A DNA stretch of 22,455 bases from JBEKLJ01 sp050010255 (GTDB taxonomy: Bacteria; Acidobacteriota; Terriglobia; Bryobacterales; Bryobacteraceae): assembly GCA_050010255.1 (NCBI GenBank), contig JBEKLJ010000027.1:1-22455 (forward strand), in the 5' to 3' direction. Below the pieces are notes generated by a model. The model ran no database searches, was not told the DNA's origin, and saw only the letters and a program-made list of their open reading frames with translations. Numbering within the stretch: the stretch's first letter is position 1; the number at the start of each line of letters is the position of its first letter. Shown here in pieces: positions 15,187-21,787 of the stretch. Made by a program: the position numbers and the translations under genes.

Positions 15187-16758
15187 ATGAGTTCACCCGT
15201 TATCAGCTCCGCTGAGGCCCCCGGCGCGGGCCCCAAGCACTGGCTCACCGGCGCGGCAATGATCGTAGCCTCGATTGCCGCGGTGAAGCTGATCATCCAC
15301 CTCTACGCTGGCCGCCACTACGGCTACTTCGTTGACGAGCTCTACTACATGGCGTGCAGCAGGCACCTGGATTGGGGCTACGTCGACCACCCGCCGCTGA
15401 TCGCGCTGATCACCTGGAAAGCGCGCTTGCTGCTCGGGGATTCGCTCGCCGCGATCCGTTTCTTCCCCGCCGTGGCGGGAGCGGCCGAAGTTGTGCTTGC
15501 CGCTCTGATCGCTCGCGAGCTCGGCGGGAAGCGCTTTGCCCAGGGCCTGGCCGCCATATCGGTCCTGGCCGCGCCGGGCATCCTCCTCGCCGACAGCCTG
15601 CTCACCATGAACGCGTTCGAGCCGCTGTTCTGGATGGGTTGCGCCTACCTGCTCATTCGCATCGTCAAAACCGGCAACCAGAGGCTCTGGATCTGGTTCG
15701 GCATCCTGGCCGGAGTTGGCCTCGAGAACAAGTACTCCATGCTGATCTTCGGCGCCGGCATCGTCCTCGGTGTGTTGCTGACTCCGGAGCGCCGCTCGCT
15801 CGCCAGTCCCTGGCTCTGGATCGCCGGCGCCATCGCGTTCCTGATCTTCCTGCCGAATCTGCTGTGGAACATCCAGCACCACTTCCCGTTCCTTGAGTTG
15901 CAGGCCAATCTCCGCCGCAGTGGCCGCAACGTCCCTCTCGGCCCCCTGTCATTCTTCGCCCAGGAGATCCTGACCATGCATCCCCTGGCTCTGCCCATCT
16001 GGCTGGCCGGCCTCTGGTTTTTCTTCTTCTCGGAACTGGGGAAGCCGTTTCGCGCCTTGGGCTGGGCCTGGCTTTTCACGGCCGCTGTCATCTTAAGGCT
16101 GAGCCCGCGGGTCTACTACCTCTATCCCGCCTTTCCGCTTCTGTTCGCCGCCGGCGGCGTGATGTGGGAGCGCTGGCTGGCCCGGCCGCGGCTCGGATGG
16201 TTGAAGCTCGCCTATCCTACCCTGATGCTCGCCATGACTGCCGTGCTCGCGCCGCTCGCGCTTCCGGTTCTGCCGCCCGAAGCGTACATCCGATACACGC
16301 AAGCGCTCCATCTCCAGCCGCCCAGGATCGAGACTCACAAACTGGGCCCGCTGCCGCAGCTTTTCGCCGACCAGTTCGGCTGGGAGGAGATGGTGGCCAC
16401 CGTCGCCCGCGCATACAACAGTCTGCCGCCCGAGATTCGCGCCAGGACCGCGATCTTCACCCAGAACTACGGGCAGGCCGGCGCCATCGACTTGTTCGGT
16501 CCGAAACACGGCCTGCCCCCCGCCATCAGCGGGCACCAGACTTACTTCCTCTGGGGACCGCGCAACTACACCGGCGAAAGCGTCATCGTGATGGCGGGGC
16601 GCCAGCGGAACCTGGAGCGCTTGTATGCCAGCGTGCAGAACGTCGCCACCGTCTCTCACCCCTACTCCATGCCCTACGAGCACTTCGACGTCTTCTACTG
16701 CCGCGGATTGAAGTGGCCCCTGAAAGAATTCTGGCCGCAAGTGAAGAGCTGGGACTGA
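15187..16758 (+). CDS. GT39/ArnT-like membrane glycosyltransferase
   Basis: A 523-aa inner-membrane GT-C-type enzyme, expected to transfer a sugar from a polyprenyl-phosphate carrier to an envelope acceptor on the periplasmic side; donor and acceptor are unknown. After the first membrane segment comes the family's acidic loop GYFVDELYYMACSRHLDWGY, with an Asp-Glu pair, followed by VDHPPLIALITW, the DxPP-type motif of PMT_2/GT39 proteins. Further membrane helices follow (AAEVVLAALIARELGG, LLIFGAGIVLGVLL, PWLWIAGAIAFLIFLPNLLW), then a soluble C-terminal domain from about 380 (FTQNYGQAGAIDLFG, HQTYFLWGP). ATG 15187 was chosen: an upstream in-frame start would run through the heptanucleotide array. 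Confidence 0.85.
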   Translation: MSSPVISSAEAPGAGPKHWLTGAAMIVASIAAVKLIIHLYAGRHYGYFVDELYYMACSRHLDWGYVDHPPLIALITWKARLLLGDSLAAIRFFPAVAGAAEVVLAALIARELGGKRFAQGLAAISVLAAPGILLADSLLTMNAFEPLFWMGCAYLLIRIVKTGNQRLWIWFGILAGVGLENKYSMLIFGAGIVLGVLLTPERRSLASPWLWIAGAIAFLIFLPNLLWNIQHHFPFLELQANLRRSGRNVPLGPLSFFAQEILTMHPLALPIWLAGLWFFFFSELGKPFRALGWAWLFTAAVILRLSPRVYYLYPAFPLLFAAGGVMWERWLARPRLGWLKLAYPTLMLAMTAVLAPLALPVLPPEAYIRYTQALHLQPPRIETHKLGPLPQLFADQFGWEEMVATVARAYNSLPPEIRARTAIFTQNYGQAGAIDLFGPKHGLPPAISGHQTYFLWGPRNYTGESVIVMAGRQRNLERLYASVQNVATVSHPYSMPYEHFDVFYCRGLKWPLKEFWPQVKSWD

Positions 16759-16766
16759 TCCACGGA

Positions 16767-16801
16767 GGCTGATAGCTGATAGCTGGAAGCTGATAGCTGA
16801 G
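16767..16801 (+). repeat. Heptanucleotide array 6 (5 units)
   Basis: Units are ggctgat, agctgat, agctgga, agctgat and agctgag in perfect phase. The array starts 8 bases after the GT39-like stop codon and ends 68 nt before the next gene. Confidence 0.85.
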
Positions 16802-16869
16802 GGTTTTTCGCATTGGGGGGGACTGCTGAGACCTGCTAGCATTGGTTTGGCAGCCAGAAGGGAGCAACA

Positions 16870-17184
16870 ATGCGCTGGTACCACTATGTGGCGTACTTCT
16901 TCGGGGGCGCGTTCCTCGCGAACACCCTGCCCCATCTCGTCAATGGAATCTCGGGGCATGCCTTCCAGAGCCCCTTCGCATCACCACCCGGGGTAGGCTT
17001 GTCCTCCTCGATGGTCAATGTCCTATGGGGCTTCTTCAACCTTGCCGTCGGCTACCTGCTCGTCTGTCGTGTCGGCAGCTTCAATCTGCGCAAGACCCAG
17101 CACGTGCTCGTCCTCGGGGCGGGCATCCTGATCATGTCGCTGATGCTTGCCCACGCATTCGGACGGTTCTATGGGGGGCTGTGA
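16870..17184 (+). CDS. Small conserved-type membrane protein, 104 aa
   Basis: The product (MRWYHYVAYFFGGAFLANTL...) has three hydrophobic segments: about residues 5-22, 45-65 (SMVNVLWGFFNLAVGYLLVC) and 77-97 (HVLVLGAGILIMSLMLAHAF). Similar short proteins with this MRWYHY start are, as I recall, annotated as hypothetical; I know of no function. A good Shine-Dalgarno (AAGGGAG, 16858-16864) precedes ATG 16870. The stop codon TGA (17182-17184) forms the end of the 5-bp target duplication of the adjacent MITE, so the element inserted exactly behind the coding region without changing the protein. Confidence 0.82.
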   Translation: MRWYHYVAYFFGGAFLANTLPHLVNGISGHAFQSPFASPPGVGLSSSMVNVLWGFFNLAVGYLLVCRVGSFNLRKTQHVLVLGAGILIMSLMLAHAFGRFYGGL

Positions 17185-17383
17185 GCCCAATGTCATTTAG
17201 TTTTCGGCATCTCCTTGTTTTGAGTGAGATGCAGGGTCCGGGAGCTTTTGTGGCGCACGTCTTCAGCGTGCAGCGTCGGCTTCAGCCGACGGCGGGCGGG
17301 ACGAGCCGACAACTGAATGAAGACAATTCGTCAATAGAATGTGTCATTTGCGGAAGTCCGCAGAAAACTAAATGGCATTGGGC
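17185..17383. mobile_element. 199-bp MITE with 21-bp terminal inverted repeats and 5-bp target duplication
   Basis: The left end GCCCAATGTCATTTAGTTTTC (17185-17205) and right end GAAAACTAAATGGCATTGGGC (17363-17383) are inverted repeats with one mismatch. TGTGA occurs directly outside both ends (17180-17184 and 17384-17388), as expected of a target-site duplication. There is no transposase inside. The centre (17251-17290) carries the same GCACG..TCAGCGTGC and GTCGGCTTCAGCCGAC hairpins found in the elements at 4683 and 10921. The parent transposon family is unknown. Confidence 0.85.
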
Positions 17384-17471
17384 TGTGAGCCTGCCTTTTC
17401 GATAAGATCAGCTCCTGCCACCCTGTTCCGGCGATGCGGGGTAATCCACACTTAACTGAGGAGACGCGAAA

Positions 17472-18455
17472 ATGACGTTACGAACGCTGGGACAGAGTGA
17501 CTTGAAGATTTCGCCGATTGGGATTGGAGCGTGGGCGATCGGCGGAGGAGAGTGGGAATTCGGCTGGGGTGCGCAGGACGACAAGGAATCCATTGCCGCG
17601 ATCCACGCCGGCCTGGACCGCGGCATGAATTGGATCGATACCGCCGCCGTCTACGGGCTGGGTCGGTCGGAGACCGTGGTCGGCCGGGCCCTCCAGGGGC
17701 TTCGCAGCCGGCCCTATGTCTTCACCAAGTGCAGCCTGGTGTGGGATGAATCCGGAAAAATCTTGCACAACCTGCAAGCCGCCTCCATTCGGCGGGAAGC
17801 CGAGGCCAGTCTGAAGCGGCTGGGAGTCGGCGCCATCGACCTCTATCAAATCCATTGGCCGGCCTGGAAGGGCGGCCCGGAGAGTGCCTCGCCCGGATCG
17901 ATCGAGGAGGCGGTCGGCGCGCTGGCGAAACTCCAGGCCGAAGGGAAGATCCGTCACATCGGGCTCTCGAACTTCGATGCGCCGCAAATCGAGCGCGCCC
18001 TGAATGTGGCTCCCATCGCTTCGCTGCAGCCGCCATATTCCCTTCTGGCGACCGGGATCGAGGCCTCGATTCTTCCATTCGCTTTGGAGCGCCGGATCGG
18101 GGTCATTGTCTACTCCCCCATGGCCTCCGGACTGCTGAGCGGCGCCATGACGCGGGAACGGATCGCGAAATTCCCCGAAGACGACTGGCGGAAGCACAGC
18201 CGGAACTTCCAGGAACCACTGCTCTCCCGCAATCTGCGCCTGGTCGAAACTCTGCGCGCCATCGGCCAGCGCCACAACGCGACGCCCGGTTCGGTGGCCA
18301 TCGCGTGGACCTTGCGGCATCCCGCTGTTACCGGGGCGATCGTCGGCCTCCGCAGCGCCCGCCAAGCCGGCGGCATCGCCGGTGCCGCCGAGCTTAAACT
18401 CAGCGCGGACGACATGTCTGAAATCGAGCACGGCCTGGCACGGCAAGCGACCTAA
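17472..18455 (+). CDS. Aldo/keto reductase
   Basis: A 327-aa cytosolic NAD(P)H-dependent oxidoreductase of the aldo/keto reductase superfamily, reducing aldehydes or ketones; the substrate is not deducible. The catalytic tetrad is visible: Asp and Tyr in WIDTAAVYGLGRSE, Lys in YVFTKCSLVW, and His in IDLYQIHWPAW. The barrel strands continue with IRHIGLSNFDAPQIERAL, IGVIVYSPMASGLLSG and the cofactor-binding end AVTGAIVGLRSARQ. GAGGAG stands about 9 nt upstream of ATG 17472. It is close to members annotated as general stress protein 69 or L-glyceraldehyde-3-phosphate-reductase-like. The MITE lies about 90 bp upstream of its start and may have changed its promoter. Confidence 0.92.
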   Translation: MTLRTLGQSDLKISPIGIGAWAIGGGEWEFGWGAQDDKESIAAIHAGLDRGMNWIDTAAVYGLGRSETVVGRALQGLRSRPYVFTKCSLVWDESGKILHNLQAASIRREAEASLKRLGVGAIDLYQIHWPAWKGGPESASPGSIEEAVGALAKLQAEGKIRHIGLSNFDAPQIERALNVAPIASLQPPYSLLATGIEASILPFALERRIGVIVYSPMASGLLSGAMTRERIAKFPEDDWRKHSRNFQEPLLSRNLRLVETLRAIGQRHNATPGSVAIAWTLRHPAVTGAIVGLRSARQAGGIAGAAELKLSADDMSEIEHGLARQAT

Positions 18456-18514
18456 CCTGACCTAACCCCACTCGGGCAACTCCCCGGCCCCCAGCTTGCT
18501 GCATCCCCGGCGCC

Positions 18515-18590
18515 CGGCGGACGACTCCCCGCCGCAAGCGGCCGTCTCCAGTCCGCCGCCGCGATAATGGAACGGCGTCTGACGGGACTG
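18515..18590 (+). repeat. Dispersed GC-rich repeat, copy A
   Basis: The stretch containing CGGACGACTC, CCGCAA, GGCCG, CCGCCGCCGC and CGTCTG in that order matches 19804-19880 with roughly three quarters of bases identical and in the same orientation. It lies in the 446-bp gap after the aldo/keto reductase gene. Apart from it and the Shine-Dalgarno of the next gene, nothing else is recognisable there; short frames in this gap have no support. Confidence 0.65.
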
Positions 18591-18901
18591 ATGCGTCCGC
18601 CGGCTAGGCCGCGACTCCAGACTTCCGCGAAGCGGACTTCCTGGGCGTTTGCTGGTGGGAAGGAGATTTCGCGACAGGAATCGGCTCGCAAGACTATGCG
18701 CTCGTTGTGTTACCCTCGTCGAGATGCGCCGCTACGCACGTCTCGCCGTTGCCTGTCATTCTCGGCGCGCGAGGAAAACGGCACAAAACGATCGCGTCCT
18801 CAACTACGTCACAATAGTCCCTGCTTGTGCTGCCGTTTCCCCTGCGCTATCCTGACCTCCGGGAGCAGGCTACCTGCTCATCCCAAGGAGGAACCCGTCC
18901 A

Positions 18902-19309
18902 ATGCCGACAAAGAAAGCACCCAAACCGGCCACCACCAGCTTCCGCTACGAGCTTTCGAGCGGTCTTTTCCTGCTGCCACAGAACGCCGTTTCTGTGGAC
19001 TGGGCGGTGGTCAACGACTCCAAGAAACCCCAGACCTTCCGCGTCACCGTCTATCAGGGGGGTGTAGCCATGGCCAAGACGGAAACTCCGCCAGGACCGC
19101 TCACCCAGACGCTCGACCCGAATTTCGTGACGCACAACGCCAACTCCGTCGGCCCAGGCCAGCCTTTTCAGATGGGCTTCTATTATGAAATGGTACTGGA
19201 GTCGAACGATCGAGCGCTGCTACCGACCGTTAACGTCTGGATGGATATGGGGGCGACGGTCATCCCCGGCACCACTATCGTGCCCGGCGATTTCGTTCTG
19301 ATCCACTAG
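18902..19309 (+). CDS. Hypothetical protein, 135 aa, beta-rich
   Basis: I do not recognise a family. A strong AAGGAGG (18885-18891) lies 10 nt upstream of ATG 18902, which makes the start convincing. The product has a basic N-terminus (MPTKKAPKPATT), no membrane segment or signal peptide, and alternating hydrophobic strands (VSVDWAVVNDSKKPQTFRVT, FQMGFYYEMVLE, LLPTVNVWMDMGATVIPG). This pattern suggests a small beta-sandwich, perhaps carrying a DUF-type immunoglobulin-like fold. It stands alone between repeat-filled gaps of 446 and 648 bp. Confidence 0.7.
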   Translation: MPTKKAPKPATTSFRYELSSGLFLLPQNAVSVDWAVVNDSKKPQTFRVTVYQGGVAMAKTETPPGPLTQTLDPNFVTHNANSVGPGQPFQMGFYYEMVLESNDRALLPTVNVWMDMGATVIPGTTIVPGDFVLIH

Positions 19310-19464
19310 CAGACACCACGGCTAAGTTGTCTGTAGCCAAGACCCGATCCATCGCCAGAGATTGCGCTTGGCAGTACCTGTTGGGACAGCCTTTCGCACC
19401 AGCCCCTAGCTGACGGGATGGGGATTTCGCAACAGCTATGTGATCACCGCGAGGTTCCTCTAGC

Positions 19465-19524
19465 GATTAGGCGCTCCGCCGCGAGCCGCGCACGGCTGGT
19501 CGGCTGCGGCGCCTTGTTAGGCGC
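19465..19524 (-). other. Degenerate attC-like site
   Basis: On the minus strand the sequence begins GCGCCTAACAAGGCGCCGC, then AGCCGACC, a short stem region, then GCGGCT...AGCG. This is the order of an integron attC site (inverse core RYYYAAC, AAGGCG, GCCGAC, GCGGCT). The far core GTTRRRY is lost, reading CCTAATC instead. It could be a remnant of a gene cassette recombination site. No integrase is present in the window. Confidence 0.35.
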
Positions 19525-19560
19525 GATCAATGGACCCAGCCACGTGGCTAGCATCAGCGC

Positions 19561-19662
19561 TGACAAAAACCGGGGCCAGACTACCACTTTTCGCGCCCCA
19601 AGTTCGCTGAAGACAACGGACCCGCACACGCGAAAAGTGGCTGTCTGTCCCCGGTTTTTGTG
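19561..19662. repeat. ~100-bp inverted-repeat (hairpin) element
   Basis: The left arm ACAAAAACCGGGGCCAGACT...CACTTTTCGCG (19563-19595) pairs with the right arm CGCGAAAAGTGG...CTGTCCCCGGTTTTTGT (19629-19661) with only a few mismatches; about 33 bases lie between. It resembles small elements associated with REP/RAYT or other transposases, but no transposase is nearby. Confidence 0.85.
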
Positions 19663-19680
19663 ACCGCCCACTCGCACGAC

Positions 19681-19880
19681 AGGCTGCTATCGCGCGCCGC
19701 GGCAGATTGCTGGTGAAGCATCCGGACTCGCCGCGCTCCTGACGCGCCGCTTGCGCGGCCTCCGGCGCCAAACAACGTTTGGCCGCCCCCCACATTGCCG
19801 CCTCCCAGGCGCCTGACGGACGACTCTTTACCGCAAATGGCCGCGCCTCGGCCGCCGCCGCAACCATGGGCCGCCGTCTG
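19681..19880 (+). repeat. Composite dispersed repeats (palindrome half copy plus copy B)
   Basis: 19681-19725 (CTATCGCGCGCCGCGGCAG...TGGTGAAGCATCCGG) is a diverged copy of 132-172. 19764-19786 holds a GGCGCCAAAC/GTTTGGCC hairpin. 19804-19880 is copy B of the repeat at 18515-18590. The 648-bp gap 19310-19957 is thus mostly repeats; its first part (19310-19440) holds only a weak CAGACA/TGTCTG hairpin at 19310-19333. Confidence 0.65.
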
Positions 19881-19957
19881 CCGCGAGCTACGCAGTCGCC
19901 ATCTACGGCAGACACGGTGGGCCGGACGATAGTACAGTAAACGGAGGCTGTGTTGTA

Positions 19958-21130
19958 CTATCCGCCGTAGGCTTTGAACAATTCGGCGTGACCACAGTGA
20001 TCGCACACGCAAATGGAAAAAGGTTGGCGATCACTAACAGCACCTCCAGGACGCTGCGCCAGCATCAGCAGCGGCCCGTAATTGACACCTGCTGGCGATA
20101 CTGCAGGACGGTGCGTCCCTTTCCCACAGATACGGCAAGGCCACGTGGTTTCCCCGTCCATTCTCTGGGCCACACGTTTCCCTCGTTCAATCAACGCATC
20201 GATCTCCCGCAGTAGAACAGGCGCGAATGCAGTGCAATCCTTTTCCTCCCGCACGACGCATTTGGAGATAACGTGGCGGTTGATGAGAGCTACCATCGGA
20301 CTGTCCGGAAACATCGCTTCCAAGTTGTTCTCGTCGTGCTCCCATTCCCAATATGGAAAGCCATTACGGCCAGAGATCATCGACCAGAGGACCTTCACAA
20401 GAGGGAAGATATCAAGGGACGGATTTATCTGCTCAATTGCTAGTCGTTCGTTTTTGTATGCCCAGGGTGCCATCCAGAAGTGGCTTCCGACCCTTTCGTA
20501 GGTCTTGGTTAGGCGTTGGCCATCCGTGAAGAATACTACGCCGAAGTCTCCGAGTACGAGGCGCCCGTCGGTTGCTACAAATATGTTCTCTGTTTTTATA
20601 TCTCGGTGAATCGCACCGTGCTGATGGTGGATAGCTGCTAGGGCCTCAACGAGCGGCCTGAGCGCCGCTAAGGCCTCCAGTGCCTTCCCTTTATAGCGAG
20701 CCAAGTGTTTATCTAGCGTTCCGCCCGGATGGAATTCCGTCACGATGAACCGCTCATCGACGTTTGCGTCTAACAGCCTCAGTACTGCTGGATGACTAGT
20801 TCGCTGAAGGACCTCAATCTCTGCTTGCAGCCTTCCGACGGCCTCCGCTTCTTTCCCCTTGTCGTCGGTTGCTATTTTGAATTGCTTCAAGGCTCCGAGT
20901 TCATTTGGGGAGTCCGGCCTGCTGTATTCCGTGATAGCTTCTAGCAGGCTTTGAACGATGCTATCGGAGGACGCACCTTGGTGGGCTCCAATGTTTGCTA
21001 TACAGGGGTATATTTGCGCCTTTGCCTGGTCTCGCGCTGTTCTTCGGGTGGGAGTCCTCACCAGAAACACTTGCCCTTGTCCGCCCTCACCCAAGGGCTT
21101 GAGCTTCTCCCACCGATTCATGTCTGGCAT
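19958..21130 (-). CDS. Ser/Thr protein kinase with C-terminal zinc ribbon
   Basis: A 390-aa soluble Hanks-type kinase. The P-loop GEGGQGQV is at 14-21, the beta3 Lys82 in ALKQFK, the alphaC Glu104, the catalytic loop HRDIKTEN at 175-182, and DFG at 195-197. A ~50-residue insertion (about 27-78) separates beta2 from beta3. The APE motif reads APW (221-223). A C-terminal zinc-ribbon-like module has CxxC at 332/335 and CxxC at 376/379. There is no membrane segment, so it is not a receptor kinase of the PknB type. ATG 21130 was chosen; ATG 21121 is equally possible. Upstream is an AT-rich stretch with ATGTTATCACATAA (about 21152-21165), perhaps promoter or operator. The gene is clearly AT-richer than the window's core genes, which suggests transfer. 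Targets unknown. Confidence 0.88.
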   Translation of the reverse strand: MPDMNRWEKLKPLGEGGQGQVFLVRTPTRRTARDQAKAQIYPCIANIGAHQGASSDSIVQSLLEAITEYSRPDSPNELGALKQFKIATDDKGKEAEAVGRLQAEIEVLQRTSHPAVLRLLDANVDERFIVTEFHPGGTLDKHLARYKGKALEALAALRPLVEALAAIHHQHGAIHRDIKTENIFVATDGRLVLGDFGVVFFTDGQRLTKTYERVGSHFWMAPWAYKNERLAIEQINPSLDIFPLVKVLWSMISGRNGFPYWEWEHDENNLEAMFPDSPMVALINRHVISKCVVREEKDCTAFAPVLLREIDALIERGKRVAQRMDGETTWPCRICGKGTHRPAVSPAGVNYGPLLMLAQRPGGAVSDRQPFSICVCDHCGHAELFKAYGG

Positions 21131-21491
21131 AAACTGGAAACCAACCTAGTGATGTTATCACATAATTGTTCCTGCCGACGCCCGGTAGAGAGTAACGCGG
21201 CTCACGCGGAGAGTACTGGCGACTTAAGTGTGAAACACTCCAAGGTGCTCCGGCTCCAGCAATCGGGCACGGCTAACGCAGTTGGCTCGAACACGCGCAT
21301 ACCGTCACCGTGGCCCTTTGGTGAAGCCCAACTCCCCACTATTCAGACAGTTCCGAGCGATTCGGGTGGATAGAGAACGATGAACGCGCTAGGCTCCGCC
21401 CACCCCACCTTCTGCCTCATGTGATGTCACGCACCCCGCCCCTCCGGGAAGACAGGCCGTTTGCTTCGGGGGTGTATCCTTAATTCAGACA

Positions 21492-21523
21492 GGGCCGGCG
21501 GAGAGTCGGGGGGGCGCCGGGCC
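21492..21523. other. GC-rich hairpin upstream of the IS110 leader
   Basis: GGGCCGGCG (21492-21500) pairs with CGCCGGGCC (21515-21523) at eight of nine positions over a G-rich loop. It may mark the beginning of the insertion sequence or belong to its noncoding end. The preceding stretch 21131-21490 shows no gene and no other structure I can support beyond the kinase promoter region. Confidence 0.4.
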
Positions 21524-21569
21524 GTGAATGTGAATTTACAAAACGAAACACTCATGGCTGATGGTAGTC

Positions 21570-21787
21570 ACCCCCGGTAATGAAAATGCGCTCGCCGGGG
21601 CTTTTCGGCGGAGGTAGGATCGAAGCTGCCGGAGGGGCTGCCCGATTGGGTATTGGTGGAGGCGACTCCCCGCAAACGAAACTGGCAGATCTGACGTGGA
21701 GGAACCCCCGATTGGTGCGGCACGCCGCCCGTGGAACAAGGTCTGAAGCTATCCGTCAGGTCCTCTCCGGCGGGAAGAGAGGCGAGT
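21570..21787 (+). ncRNA. Candidate bridge RNA in the IS110 left noncoding end
   Basis: IS110-group elements encode a structured bridge RNA in the noncoding end before the recombinase gene, which guides target and donor recognition (known for IS621). Here more than 200 bases without a credible gene precede the recombinase. They contain a CCCCGG/CCGGGG hairpin (21572-21600), further short GC stems, and the 9-mer CCCGATTGG twice (21641-21649 and 21707-21715), each in a possible internal loop. Boundaries and fold were not computed. Confidence 0.4.

Noticed and set aside
18567..18855. Short plus-strand frames after the aldo/keto reductase
   Set aside because: No Shine-Dalgarno, Arg/Ser-rich composition, and they run over the dispersed repeat.
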